A stretch of 64,000 nucleotides of DNA from Vigna angularis (GCF_016808095.1 NC_068974.1:40462590-40526589), one strand, 5' to 3'. Positions 49,106 through 62,923 are shown, counted from the first letter of the stretch. Notes: a model not told the origin generated them from the letters alone. A program made the numbers and translations.

Positions 49106-51987
49106 TCAAGAACGAGGAGCAGCCATCTGCATCTTTTTTATCCTGTCACCAGCCCTCACCATGCTGCACATTAGACAATAATAATAGTCAAGATTGGGAA
49201 TCTGGACTGTTCATCTATTTTACACAAATTCCAGATATTTTACGGTTTACAGTCATCAGTAAAAGTTTTTTTTCTTTACATATTTTTTTTTTGGTTATAC
49301 TTGTGAGCTCATAAAACCTATATTTATACATTAGTATAGTGCAGTTCTTGCAAGCTCATTGTTGAAATAATAATCTAGGTCCATGGTTGAAACAAATACC
49401 TAGTATCATGCGGAGTGATGAAAATCCACTGTGATCCATGTGCCTCTGCAAAATCAACTAGAGTGTCCAAGCTGATTTTTCGGCTTACTGCATCCTGAAG
49501 ATTAAATACAAATTCAACCTTTGGAAACTTAAACAGATTTCTATGTTTTATACAAAACAAAGTCTAAAGCATATTTATCAATCAGGTATGGTAGCTAACC
49601 TCAAACACTATAGCAGTATAGTGCATAGCTTATATATTTAAATGCTAAATACGATCTTTGTATAGCTTAACTGCTCATAGATTAAAAAAAATAATACTAA
49701 AAAACCTGTGTTCCTCGACAACAATAAAAAGTTCAAAGTTTTGGTACTAAGGAGGCATACAAGTAAATAGAAACAAAGAATGCCGTGAATAATATAAGAC
49801 ATGGAGGAAAAACAAAGAGGAGTCAATGGGTTTGGATTTTTAGTAGACCGATGCCCAAAAGCATTACAATAAACAGAGAACATCGACTAAGAAAAGAACA
49901 ATGAGAACGGGTCACAGGGTCATGCTCTAGTCGCAAGGTGAGAAGGGACAAATGAGACATGATAGTAGTGAACTTTGAAAGGATTTACAAGATGCCTACT
50001 TTTACCCACAGCCACCTTCCATAAAGTACCCTTACAATGAAAATATTATAGGCCATTCTCAGGACTTTGGACATCATCGGCATAGCAGTGCTATATTACA
50101 AAACAGATGCAAATTGTCAAACAACTACATATATCTAAAGATGGACAAGTAAGCAACAAAAATATAGCACTATTATTTAAACTATATGAAGGTAAAAAGT
50201 AATTATCCTAGATCAGTAGCAACAAACAATTATACCATGAAGACATCAAATTCATCCATTGCTCTAAAAGGGGCCTCTGTCATTTCATGAAGCGCCAACG
50301 CAAAGCACAATGTTGAAAAAGAACGCTCCCCACCTAATTATAAAAAAATGTACACATAAATATACACATACAACATTTAAGTAAAATAAAATGACATGTT
50401 TAATAAATTTCCCAACAGTTATATAAAAAATCAATAGTGGAATGGAAGACTAATATGTACAAGAACAAACCTATGCATATCTGTAAACAGATAACTTCTT
50501 TTTAATCAAAGAAATAATGCTATTGCATCAACCAGGTTAGCACCATAACTTGTACCAATAATGTAAACAGATAATTTATTTACATTACATTGGTTAAAAT
50601 AAGACTAAAGTAGTGAATATAAGTGGGAAATTCTCACCTCACAAGGTAATTTTATAAGGTTGAATAAGACTCAAAGTCTTAAGAAAAGTCTGTCTTGAAT
50701 CTGTTATTGGGTCACCTATCATTTTATACAAACACTAAACCCAATAGTGTTGGCTGTGAGGACGTATAGGGAATAAACTCAAGTCAAAGCTTGACAAGAG
50801 CTAAAGCTAAAGAAGTGCTCGGAAGTGAGGGCAAACCTCAATTTTTTAGAGTTAAGCCCAAAACCAAATGCAAAGACTATAATTTCCCCTTGGCATAAAA
50901 GATATAAAATTATGCAATCTATTAGAAGATATTAGGGTAACAAGTTTTACTAATAGTGAACAAGTAGTATTAGCAATGAATCAAATCCATATAAACACAC
51001 GAATTCGGTAATGGTAATAGTATTTGATAGAAACATCTTAATATCTATTTTGTTGTTACACTTCATTCTTTCTTTTCCCTTTTCTTGGGCTAAACCCTAA
51101 AGTTTCAACATCAATACATAGCTGGTTCCCTCGTTCATCTCCTTTGAAATTATGACAAAAAATGAAACAATATATTTTATCCCTCAATATTAAGTGGTTC
51201 TAATTGATCCAGTGAAACTAAATTCATTAAGTGGAAAGAATTTAAATTATAAATGTCAATAATAACAACTTCAAAAAGTGTGTATATCATCTATTCGGTG
51301 GCAATTAAGTTGATTTTTATCTTTTTCTATTGAAAAAGAATTAAAAAGATAATAATTAAGGTCATTCAATTATTACAATTGTTTATTTATATCCCAAAGA
51401 CACAATCATTCTTGCAAACAATACTTTTTGACACACATATACTTGTTGGAAGTCTCACCTCGACTAGAGATAAGGCCAAATTATAATATATAAGTGGAGT
51501 GCAAACCTCACATTATAAGTCAGTTTTGTGGGGTTGAGTTAGGCTTAAAACCACTTTCTAATATGGTCTCAGAGCCAGGTTGGAGCCTATCCTAGCAAGA
51601 TCTATGTGGACATTTTGTCCCATCCGTTGTCAGGCCACTACCGAACCACCCATTAATTCTACTCTCATGCTCAAAATATCTATACCTCGCCGGTTTTGTG
51701 GGGTTGAGTTAGGCTTAAAATCACTTTCTAATAATACTTTATTATGCCATTTGTTCTAAACTCAATATATATTTTTATATTAAATCATTATAGACAACAA
51801 TATTTAAAAGCAATTTATATTATTACAAACAAATTTATCATAATTTTTTTTTTATTTTTCACTATTTTAATTCTTGTTTTCATTATTCTAAATAAATGTT
51901 CTTTTATTTTGTATATATAATATATTCTGATAAATATTTTATAAATTTTTATTTCAATAAACCTTTTCGTCACATGGGTCAAAATAC

Positions 51988-52077
<90 letters not shown>

Positions 52078-55000
52078 CATCCTATGATGACACAGCATAC
52101 TCATCACTATCCTATATCGAACCTGAAAGCCCCCTAGTATCTCGAACAGCTCTGTTTGATGCATCTTGTGGCATTTGTACCTATTAATAACAAAAAAAAA
52201 GAAATAAATTAAAATAAACAAAGGAAACAAATTTAGCTCACGTGCACTGAAGTCCAAGAAACACATTTCACCAGGTACAAACTAAAGGTTGACATGACAC
52301 AAATTAATATTTGTTTACCTCACAGAAAAATTAATAACTTAAAAAATATTGCTTAATTGAAAACGGAGGGTAAAGGATACTGCAAAGAAATATATATCAC
52401 TATGAAAGTAATTTTACCTCAATCATTAAGGTTTTCTGTTCATAATTAACTTTGATAAGTCCACTAATCCCCTTCTTTCTCAAATGGTCATTAAATCTGT
52501 GGATGATTTAACGAAGTCAAGGTTAAAAGGGAAAAAACAAATACTTGTGACAATGGATCACCGTAACAACAAAGATAATATATGGTGAAAGGCATACTTC
52601 CAAGAAAGTTGGTGCTTCAGATATGTTGCATTTCTTTGAAACTTTCTCGTACGTAACTCCAAGGCTCTCCGGCAAGCCTGCAACAATATACAAAAGTTAA
52701 CTCCCTAAAAAGCATTAAACAAGAACGTCACCTCATAAATTGTCTGCATCAAATGAAGAATGAACAAGTAAAAGAATTCTGATCACACTTGTAAAAGGAG
52801 ATTAAAAAACTAAAAGCTATTTTCTGATAATAAGAAGGTGGACTAAAAGTATACAACTATATAGGGACACTAATTTATATTATTTAGATGCTATAATCTT
52901 GCTGTCATAAGTGCAGTTAGAAAAAAAAGAAGGAAAATAATATATCATGATTGCAGTTAAAAAACAAAGGAATGACAACTTAAGTCCCAATTCACGTTCA
53001 CTCTCCCTCAAAAATATTAATTTTTATATCATAGCATAGAAGCCAAGGTGTAGAAGAAAGATAAAACTACGTAGAATATTAATACATCCGTCATCAACCA
53101 ACTAAACTTAAACTTTTGGGTGAAAGCATGTCAGTGGTTTTATACTTAACACACTTGATGCTAGAGGCATCAGGGTTTGATGTATATGCCCAATTTCAAA
53201 GAAAGGAAGAGACGGGTGGAAGGAATAAAAGGGGAATGGGCATAAAATGCAAGAATGTTGTTGTATGAAAGAAAAAAAATGTAACGCAGCAGCTGAGGAA
53301 ATTAGAAGAGAAAAGGGGCAAGAAATAATGGACAGCTGGAAGAAGAGGTTTGGACAAGAGGATTCAGAATCATTTGGCAAGACAAGAGAGATGGGTATCT
53401 CATCATTCTTCGAAGAATAATTTGGATGGCCTGGTAGAGTGAAGAAAAGGGTCTTCCTCAAGAAAATGGGGTGTTGGGGGGAGGGGCAATTCAATAGTCT
53501 ATATTTCTTACTTTCCATTTCTGCAAGGAGCTGTGCTCCAACCATTGTTCATATTCAATCATTGCTTCCCAATAATTGTCCCATAACAGGGATCTGTTTT
53601 AGCTCATTCAGTGTTTTTATCTCCAAGTTGTTGTATTCATAAATCTGGGTCCAATCATGTGGACAATGCCAGGTGGCCAGGCTCATCCTTGTGCTGAAAA
53701 CTATTTTATTTAGATGGTCAGGCCCATCCTTTTTGTGCCAAAACTTAATTTATTTAGTAGAAGAATTAGTAGAAGAGTGGGATATCAAAAAGACCAACTA
53801 ATCCAACAGATAAATCTTTTGGGTGAATACCAACAAGATGACTTTATATCTAACAATACCGACAAAATTGCATTTATCGATAGAATAAGTAAAACCAAAA
53901 AATACATACATCCAATTTCTGTTGAAGGGTTCTGTAAACTTGCTGCCTTTTTGCAATCTTACGCTCTTTTTTCTTATACAGCATCCTAAGATCATCGATT
54001 GATTCCGAGTACCTATATAGTGAAACCAAAATGAAAGAAAATCATAATACAGAACATACAAACAGAAGTCCAGCTCGAGCATAGCAACCTGACAACATAA
54101 ATCAATATTATAATGTGACACCTTTGACTCTCGCGCATTAGTGTCTGATTAAGTCTTCCTAATTGAGCACTGATTTGCTCTGGGGTATTGCCATCACAAC
54201 CTCCTAACGAATCAAGTTCATTCTGAGAGCATATTATGGAAGCCTTTTCAACACTTTCCTGCAGTTTAAACCAAGGTTGGTATCAGCAACATATAGATAC
54301 TAATATATCTTTTATGATTTACATTACCAAGTTATCTCATAACACGAGTAAATCCCATAACACATAGGATTCATGAAGTTAACGGCAGATCTTTTCACAC
54401 ACACAGCACTCAAAATAATAAGCAAGATGATATTTCCATTCATCACATAATCTTGTGTTTTTTATTAGTACTAATGAATTTGAAGGAAACAGGGGGAAGT
54501 GTATGTGACAAAAATATAAAGTATAAAAAAATTGTAGCATTAAAAATGTCACACCAATTAGACTGACAAACAAGATCATTCCATAAAATCCAGGGTCTAA
54601 AGATACTGAACAGAAAAGAGAATCTAAAGGATATTACAAAAAACAAGTTCTAGTGCAGATTGGAGATAGATGAATATGTGTCTAAGATGCTTGCTTTTTT
54701 TCTCTATTAGGAGACGTTTGAAAAGGATGTTTCAGTTCTGTAGGGTAGTGCACTTCTTAATGTAGATTGCACAAGAGGTTACATTATATAGGACTCCACC
54801 ACCCTAGAAATAAATTATTGAAATACATACAATAATTAATAATAACTCATTGTATCCCTACAATATCTGAACATCAATAATTAATAGTATTTCCACGTAT
54901 CTCAAGAGAAACCTTTTAGTTTTAACATGCTATAAACTTGTGGTCCAGTTCATTGACCACATACTTGCTTTCACAGCTAATAGAAAAAGTGATAAGCATA

Positions 55001-58000
55001 AATGATAGTTCGGTCTAAAATATTTACATCACTAATCTTAACCAAAATGCACCTTGCGCTTCTTTGTAAGCTCCTGATAGTGGTCCTCTGCCTCCTCAAT
55101 ATCAATTAGGACCTTGTTTTTCATGACACCCTCATAATGATCCTTTGCCTGTAAAATTTTTTAAGAAAAAAAAAAGAAGCCAACACAATTGAAAAAAAAT
55201 AAATGGATAGAAGATATTTTCAGGTATTGGCTAACATATACATATTAAAAAAAAAAAAACCTTATTTGCTGAACCCATTTCTTTTTCAATTTCTACAAGT
55301 TCACTCTCAGCTTTCTCTAGGGCAGCAATTTCACCATTCGCTGATTCTACATTTTATGGCACCCAATAGAATATGCATCACATAACATTTCTACAATTCA
55401 ATAAACAGAAGTGCAGATGATCTCACTGACATAAAACAAATAACTCGTATTATATCATACCACAAAGTTTGTCAAATTCTAATTTAAGATCATCTGCTTT
55501 TCCTGCTGCTTCAAGCCCGTTTTTCTGAAGGCCATCTAGCAAAACTTGTTCTTCTTCTATTTTTTTCTGGATCTCCTAGTGTTTAATAAGAATAAAACAT
55601 CATTTAAATTTAGTAACAAAAATCACATTAGCAAATTATTTGGTTTTTGTGTCTCTCCATATTACCAAATTGATAACTTGACTTCATGACTATTTCTAAC
55701 CCTTCAATACTATATACTTCCTTTGTCACAAATATTAGCATACATAAAGAAAATATAAAAGAAAAAGCGACGGAGAGAGAACAAGGGATAAGGGACATAA
55801 CATTTTATTTCTAGCAAGTGTTAATCACATATACAACATCTCTATTTTTAAATTTTATTTTGTACATTATAAGAAGTTAGTAAACAGCCAGACTGACTAC
55901 ATAATTAACATAACCACTGATGAAACTAACTCAACTATTTACAAAACATCCCTTAATTCAGATTAGCAATAGACTGCACCCTATTGTGTCTCTAATTAAC
56001 TTGAATCAGTCAGCCTTACGAGTCTTTGATAAAATTTACAACACTATTCATTTTTTCAACATTTGATGGATTCAATTATAAGTCGCTTTCCAATATAAAA
56101 CTTGATTCTTAGCTTATATTAGCAAATGACTTAACATCAGGTTGCCTTGGGGTTTCAACTCTCTCTGGCCCTCTGTTCTAGTTGTCACCTACTGGTAGCA
56201 GAGGTGTAGGGCAAAGGACACGACCTCCTTAAAGTTGCCTCCCTCATCCCCCACCCAACCAAAAAAAAGTATGAAAAGGAAAAAAGACAGTAGTTTTCAC
56301 TGCATGTTTGTGCCTTCACAAAATTTATTAACACTACTGCTCAGAACAAGTAAAATGTTTAGTTGAAGAATGAAATAGATGATAGAGAACAAACTGAAAT
56401 TTCTTCAACAAGCTCATCAACAGAGGACAAAGGCGTTGCATTATTTTCAGCGGAGTGCAGATGCATTTCTTCCTCCAAAGCTAGCTTCTTAGAAGTAAAA
56501 CTTTTACTTGCATTTACACATTGTCTCTACAAAGAAAGAAAGCAGAACAAAAAAGTATCACATGAAGCATACATCACTACATGTGTTAAAAGGCAATAAT
56601 GAAAGTTAATGATTCTTTTCTTCAAGCATAAAAACATAGTTATCCATTTTAGTATTTTTTTTTTAAATATTATTCACATTTTAGAGGACATAGAATTTTA
56701 GATAAGGAAGATTTAAAGTCCTCCTCCCAAGATATGTTCTTTTTGAGGCCCGGTAGCAGTCACGGTTGTAGCTTACCATTGGAATTAGTTCTCAGGAATT
56801 TATTTAAGCATGAAGCAGAAGCTTATCCAGTGGCGATAAATAAAAGTTATTCCTTCTTTCCTTCAAGTAATATGACATTGCAATAAAAAATGGGTTTTTG
56901 AAAACAAATATTATCTATACAAAAGTTTACCTTAATAGAACTCATATATTTGTCAAGTTCCTCAAGCTTGACTTCTGCCTCTCTTTTATTTTTTTTAAGG
57001 TCATTGGCAATCCTTTGTTCATCAGATGCTTCAGCATGAAGTTTCTCAATCTCATCTTCAAAAGAACCACAAAGACGACCAGTTCTTTGCCTCTTATTTG
57101 GATGAAGAACAGTCTGCACTGGACCTCGAGAAAACCTAAAAAGAACTTTGATTAGGAAACCCAGTTCCAACTTGTGGGCCATGGCTTGAAGATGAATGCA
57201 TACATAAGAAATTTCCATCAGTCTGAAGCTTTGATCCATACTGCTACATACTTAAACGTCTGTACTGAATTATCAAAAAGGGTTGAAACTTGGATACGAG
57301 CTGATGCATTTGGTTGAAATAAAAAGGACTCTATCATCACAGATAAGTATTGTATTTCAGCAGGAGCATGGCTCCAACAGGGACCAAATCCCAAAACACT
57401 TTTCTCATCGAGGTTCTAAGACATTGTCAAGGTAACACTGACTGATCACACTTTACAAGAAAAACAGCAGCTATATAATATCCAAGATAAATAATCTTGT
57501 CTTTTTCATATAAAGGAGTATAGGGTAAAAAGATTGGAAAAGGAACCCCAAGCACTAAAGAGAGGACCGTGGCAGATGCAAGAACTCTCCTGCCAAAGAC
57601 TGAGTTCACATTGGGAAACACACAAGTTCCACATTGGCAAGAAATAGTGACAAAGTACAGTATATAAGTGATAAATCCTCACCCCAGGTTAGTTTTGTAA
57701 AGTTGAGTTATGTCTAAACTACTTTGTAAAATGATACAGCCTATCCTAGATTCACTGAAAGGGTCACTCAACATGACATACATATACCCGGCCATTTCAC
57801 TCAAATATGTTGTATAAATATGAATTGCTAGTGAATAACAGTATCTATTTGCACAAGAAGTTGTACATGCAGGACACATGAATTGCAATGTCAATTAATA
57901 GTGACTTACATTCTACATCCATTTGCTGTGTAGACCTCCTTCAAATTTTGGATCCTTCGCTCAAAGGCAACCACTTTCCCAACTTCATAATCCTTGACTA

Positions 58001-58022
58001 GCACTTGCCTCTCAACATTTCC
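49106..58022 (-). CDS. SMC6: SMC6, C-terminal half (5' part beyond the window)
   Basis: Fourteen minus-strand exons are visible: 58022-57910, 57135-56931, 56526-56395, 55575-55461, 55346-55261, 55148-55053, 54258-54122, 54012-53910, 52677-52598, 52496-52418, 52180-52123, 50333-50236, 49494-49400, 49163-49106. They join in frame to 484 C-terminal residues of a protein usually about 1050 aa. Content in order: end of the hinge ([26 protein letters not shown]), a long charged coiled coil, the ABC signature [10 protein letters not shown], Walker B with D-loop ([13 protein letters not shown]), the H-loop region [10 protein letters not shown], and the end QMAAPRS. SMC6 pairs with SMC5 in the complex for homologous repair and replication-fork stability. 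The N-terminal Walker A half must lie to the right of base 64000. A copia element occupies the intron upstream of the first visible exon. Confidence 0.92.
50630..50730 (+). repeat. Degenerate copy of an interspersed repeat
   Basis: Contains AAATTCTCACCTCACAAGG, then TTTTATAAGGTTGAATAAG and GTCTTGAATCTGTTATTGGG, a weak parallel to the repeat at 51444-51732. It lies in an SMC6 intron. Confidence 0.35.
51444..51732 (+). repeat. LTR-like interspersed repeat with internal 40-bp direct repeats
   Basis: Begins TGTTGGAAGTCTCACCTCGA and includes AAACCTCACATTATAAGTC. A 40-bp unit containing TTTTGTGGGGTTGAGTTAGG is present at 51523-51562 and 51693-51732 with one difference. The sequence resembles a repeat family I associate with legume genomes, of LTR or MITE origin. 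It lies in an SMC6 intron. Confidence 0.65.
51991..52075. repeat. (AT)n microsatellite in an SMC6 intron
   Basis: AT tract of about 85 bases, ending about 50 bases from the exon at 52123-52180. Confidence 0.95.
53140..53640. repeat. Possible decayed transposon in an SMC6 intron
   Basis: A purine-rich block of non-intronic character (about 53190-53500) followed by GCAAGGAGCTGTGCTCCA at about 53523. The same 18 bases recur near 63257. A 145-codon minus-strand frame across it has no recognisable domain. Identity is not established. Confidence 0.35.
57600..57800 (+). repeat. Degenerate copy of an interspersed repeat
   Basis: TATAAGTGATAAATCCTCACC, GGTTAGTTTTGTAAAGTTGAG and CAGCCTATCCTAG parallel the repeat at 51444-51732, but with many changes. 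It lies in an SMC6 intron. Confidence 0.5.
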
Positions 58023-58035
58023 CTAGAGAAGCAAT

Positions 58036-58040
58036 AAACA
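58036..58040. repeat. Left target-site duplication of the copia element
   Basis: AAACA directly before TGTTG; the same five bases follow the right LTR at 63102-63106. Confidence 0.85.
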
Positions 58041-58218
58041 TGTTGTAATTAAAGAAAATATCTTTAGAATTTTCCTAATTAGAAGATATAGATATATAAT
58101 CTTTTATTTTATTTTGTTTCCCTATTTCCCTTTTCAGGAGAATTAGATTATTACAAATAGAGGATATGAGAATGTATTTTTCATGATTGATAATAATAAA
58201 TCAGTCTTATTTTCAACT
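58041..58218 (+). repeat. Left LTR of the copia element
   Basis: 178 bases from TGTTG to CAACT, matching 62924-63101 with two substitutions. It should carry the element's promoter and polyadenylation signals. Confidence 0.95.
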
Positions 58219-58230
58219 TGGTGTTAGAGC
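58219..58230 (+). promoter_or_regulatory. Primer-binding site of the copia element
   Basis: TGGTGTTAGAGC directly after the left LTR. It differs at two positions from TGGTATCAGAGC, the usual complement of initiator tRNA-Met in plant copia elements. Confidence 0.75.
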
Positions 58231-58632
58231 TCCAAATCTTGGGGCTCCATTCCGCTGCAACAGTCGCACCGCCGCCGCTGTCCGACCACCGCCGCTGCCG
58301 CCGTCGCCGGTTGGAGTCGTTGATAGGGCAGAAAGGTGCGCCCAACACCGGCGATCACAACGCCAAAAGTCGCTCCGTGAGAGGAGCTGCCACGCGCCGC
58401 CACAGTCGTCGGCGCGTGTAGCCCACGCGCCCACCTCCGGCGAGACCCACTCGCCGCCACAGACAGGGTCGCCGGAGCCTCCTGAGTCTGTTCCTGGGGT
58501 CGGTGACGACTCGTTTGGCCTACATTTGAGCAGATCTGAGTTTGAAGGTTTTTGCTCCTCTTCTCGGTGTGATCCACACGCTGTCGTCGTCTTGGAAAAA
58601 GTCACTGGAGACTCCTAGTTCCGTTCTACAGG
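58231..58632 (+). other. GC-rich leader of the copia element
   Basis: About 400 bases between the primer site and the gag start, strongly enriched in C, G and CpG (GCCGCCGCTG-type runs) in an AT-rich locus. Open frames here in several phases reflect composition rather than coding. Confidence 0.7.
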
Positions 58633-61600
58633 ATGTCTGAAGTAAAAAGGGTTCCTTTGGAAGTACCTAATTACCTACCAAATATAGGAGGTATCGATCG
58701 ATTGGATGGTCAAAATTACTTACAATGGAGCCAACTTATTCGAAGGGTTCTCAAGGGTCATTCAAAACTTGATCACATAGATGGAGGAGGACCAGAACCA
58801 GATGACACTTATTTCTCAATTTGGGACAATGAAGATTCATTAATTATGACCTGGATGTGGCAATCCATGATTCTTGAGATAAGGAGAAATTATATGTTCC
58901 ATTCTTCTGCAAAAGAAATATGGGATGATTTACAGAGCACGTTTTCTTTAAAAAAGGATCTTGCTGCTTACTATGACATTGAGAACAGGATATTTAATAC
59001 AAAACAGGGCTCCCTTTCGATATCAGAACATCACGGAATCTTGAGTGGTCTTTGGATGGAATTCGATCAGAACCAAACAATAAAGATGTGTAAAACAGAT
59101 GCTGTAGCTCTTACTGAATTCATTGAAAGGGGAAGAATCTTTAAATTTCTCCAGGGCTTGAATCATGAGTATGACCCAATCCGGGTTCAGATTTTTGGAA
59201 GAGAAAAATTACCATCCCTGTCAGAAGTTTTTTTTATGGTAAGAGGAGAAGAAACTCGGAGAACTGTCATGCTAAATGGAGGGATCTCCAACACAGGCTC
59301 TGCCATGACAACTGGAAAGGGAGTCCACAAGGGAACAAATGTTGGGGGAAAGACGTTTGAAAAAGGTACTCATGGGGACTATTGTTCATACTGTAAAAGA
59401 TCTGGACATACCAAGGAAATATGCTTCAAACTCCATGGAAGAAAGAATGTTCTCGAATGCATGGGAAACAACAAAGGGTCTACTCAAAGATGGGTAAATC
59501 ATACTACCTCAGAACAGGAAGCCACCAATCAATCTAGTTCTTCACAATCTAATCCACAACCACCAGATCTTGATATGAAAGCTTATAAGGAGAAACTAGA
59601 GCGCTTGGAAGCAATGGTTGAATCAATGAGTAAGCCCTCTGGATCATGTACTCTGTCCATAAAAGGTAAGATTTGTCTCAATAGTGTTGGTCAAGTGTCT
59701 CAAGGTATTTGGATCCTTGATTCAGGTGCAACTGATCATATGACACCATTTAGTGGGTCTTTCGACTCATATGGTAAAAGCAATAAAGCACAACTTATTA
59801 CAGTTGCGAATGGTCAGGATATACCTATATGCGGCTCTGGGAATATAATTTTGGACTCATCTATTATATTGAAGGATGTTTTACATGTTCCTCAATTAGC
59901 TAATAGTCTTATCTCTGCGCAAAAACTCACAAAGGATTTAAATTGTGCAGTAACATTTTTTCCAACTTATTGTGTTTTTCAGGACCTTGCCACGGGGAAG
60001 ACGATTTTAACTGCTAATGAGCAAAGTGGGTTGTATTTTTTAGAGTTTGATGACCAAAGCAACACACAAATTATGAGTCAACAAGCTACATCTGAGACGT
60101 GGGCAAATTCCCAAATATGGCTACATCATCAAAGGCTTGGGCATCCTTCATTTAGTCTTATCAAGTCCTTGTTTCCCCATTTGTTTACCAAAGAGTCTAT
60201 TGAGTCTTTTAATTGTGATATTTGTCAATTGTCAAAACATCATCGTGCATCTTATTCTATTAGTAATAAAAAGAGTATTTCTTCATTTGATTTAATTCAC
60301 TCTGATGTTTGGGGTCCTGTCATAGATTCTATTTCCGGAGCCAAATGGTTTGTTACCTTTATTGACGATTGTACCCTTGTCACGTGGACATACCTTATGA
60401 AAAATAAATCCGAAGTTTTTCAAATTTTTGTTAATTTTTTCCGTCTTGTCCAAAATCAATTTGGAAAAAATATAAAAAGAATTAGGTCTGATAATGGTAC
60501 TGACTATGTGAATCATGAATTTCTCAATTTTTTGTCTCATAATGGTATTGTTCATGAACTAACCTGTGTTAGCACTCCTCAACAAAATGGGATTGCTGAA
60601 AGAAAGAATCGTCATCTTCTTGAAGTAACTAGAGCTATTCTTTTTCAAATGTTTGTTCCAAAAAATTACTGGGGAGAAGTTGTGTTAACTGCCACATATC
60701 TCATCAACAGGTTACACACTCATATCTTAAATGGCATTAGTCCTATAGAGTCTCTATTGTCTTTTGTTCCTTCTTCTTCCATAATAACGAGTCTACCTAG
60801 TTGAGTCTTTGGATGTGTTGTTTTTGTTCACTCTCATCATCCTAACCGTGGTAAATTAGATCCCAGAGCTCTTAAATGTGTCTTTATTGGGTATCCTTCT
60901 AATAAAAAAGGGAAATGTTATCATCCTCAGAATCGTCGCGTCTTTATCACCATGGATGTCACCTTTCATGAAACACAATCCTTTTATGTCAGTCCACCAC
61001 TTCAGGGGGAGAAAGCACTTGAAGTGGATGAACTCTCCTTGTCATTACCACGTTTGTCTTTGCAGGATGCCCAAGACCTGAGCAATGAAGCTACCATAGT
61101 CCACAGTGAGGAAGAAGAGGAAGAAGACAAATTTTTTGGCAACAAATATGAAAGAAGAAAACAACCCACTTCAACGCTCGAGCAAGAAAAATTGTCTAAT
61201 CCGGAGGTGAGGATCCCTGAAGATATCAATGAGGAGGAGGTAAGTATTACTGAGGATTTACCCATTGCATTGAGAAAGGGAAGAAGATCATGTGCTAAAT
61301 ATCCTATTTCTCAGAATGTTTGCACTAACAATCTCTCTGATAAGCACAAAAGTTTTATTGTTGTCATTGATGCCACAAAAATTCCTACCTTAATCCAGGA
61401 GGCCATGAAAATTGAACATTGGAATCAAGCCATGAAAGAAGAGATGAATGCATTAGAAAGAAATTCAACTTGGGAGATTGTTGATAAGCCAAGAGACAAG
61501 AAGGCAGTAGGGTGTAGATGGATATTCACATCGAAACATAAGGCAGATGGGACAATAGAAAGATATAAAGCTAGATTGGTGGCAAAAGGATATACCCAAA

Positions 61601-62916
61601 CATATGGGATTGACTATGAGGAGACATTTGCCCCAGTGGCAAAGATGAATACAGTTCGAGTTATTCTCTCTTTGGCTGCCCATTTTGGATGGGACTTACA
61701 CCAGCTAGATGTGAAGAATGCCTTTCTTCATGGAAATCTAGATGAGGAAGTGTACATGGAGATTCCCCCAGGTTTTGAAGTGAAAAATGAAAGAAACAAG
61801 GTATGCCTCCTGAAGAAAGCATTGTATGGTCTTAAGCAATCCCCTAGAGCATGGTTTGGAAGATTTACAAAAGCAATGGTTTCCTTGGGATACAGACAAA
61901 GCCAAGGAGATCATACTCTATTCATAAAGCACTCTTCTATAGGTAAAATCACTCTATTACTTGTCTATGTGGATGATATGATTGCAGGAGATGATGAAAC
62001 AGAAAACTTGGCATTAAAAGATAAATTGGCAGCTCAGTTTGAAATGAAAGACCTAGGAAAACTCAAATATTTTCTTGGAATAGAGGTTGCCTACTCCAAG
62101 AACGGAATTTTCATCTCCCAAAGGAAATATGTACTTGATCTCCTCAAAGAAAAAAGAAAGTTGGGATGTAGAACCTCAATAGTTCCTATAGAACAGAATC
62201 ACAGAATTGGAAGTGAAGAAAGTGCTCCTATAGAGAAGGCCCAATATCAGAGATTGGTAGGAAAATTGATTTATCTATCACACACAAGACCAGACATTGC
62301 TTATGCTGTGAGTGTAGTGAGCCAATTTATGCATGATCCAAGAGAGAGACACATGCAAGCAGTTGACAAAATTCTCCAATACTTGAAGTCAAGTCCAGGA
62401 AAGGGGTTATTATTCAAAAGGGAAGACACATTGACTATGAAGATATATACTGATGCGGACTATGCAGGTTCTATTACCGACAGAAAATCTACTTCTGGGT
62501 ATTGTGTATTTCTTGGAGATAGTCTGGTAACATGGAGAAGCAAAAAGCAAGATAGAGTATCTCGTTCTAGTGCAGAAGCTGAATTTCAAGCCCTTGCTCA
62601 AGGAATGTGTGAAGGACTCTGGATGAAAATCATTTTGGATGATCTTAAAGTCAAAGTGGAGAACCCAGTGCAACTACACTGTGACAATAAGGCTGCTATG
62701 AGCATAGCCCATAATCCAATACAACATGACAGAACCAAACACATTGAAATTGACAGACATTTCATTAAAGATAATCTTGACAGAGGATTTGTGATTACAA
62801 CTCATGTTCCTACAGAACTTCAAATAGCATATATTTTTACAAAAGGGCTTCCTCCGGGTAGATTTCAAGATCTTGTAGGCAAGTTGGGAATGATTGATAT
62901 TCATTTACCAACTTGA
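58633..62916 (+). pseudogene. Copia gag-pol polyprotein with one in-frame stop
   Basis: One frame of 1428 codons from 58633 to 62916, broken only by a TGA at 60802-60804 within the integrase C-terminal region; the frame is otherwise continuous. In order: gag N-terminus ([12 protein letters not shown]), a CCHC zinc knuckle near 59383-59424, the aspartic protease DSGATDH near 59718, the HHCC pre-integrase zinc motif near 60120-60240, the integrase DDE core about 60290-60700, reverse transcriptase with YVDD at 61966-61977, and RNase H near 62440-62860 (TDADYAG, DRKSTSGY). The two parts would be translated separately or by readthrough, so autonomous activity is doubtful. Confidence 0.92.
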
Positions 62917-62923
62917 GAGGGAG
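62915..62923 (+). promoter_or_regulatory. Polypurine tract of the copia element
   Basis: GAGAGGGAG immediately before the right LTR, overlapping the pol stop codon. It primes plus-strand DNA synthesis. Confidence 0.8.

Noticed and set aside
58187..58618. 143-codon plus-strand and 130-codon minus-strand frames in the copia leader
   Set aside because: GC-rich low-complexity sequence lacking stops; located between primer site and gag start, without domain content.
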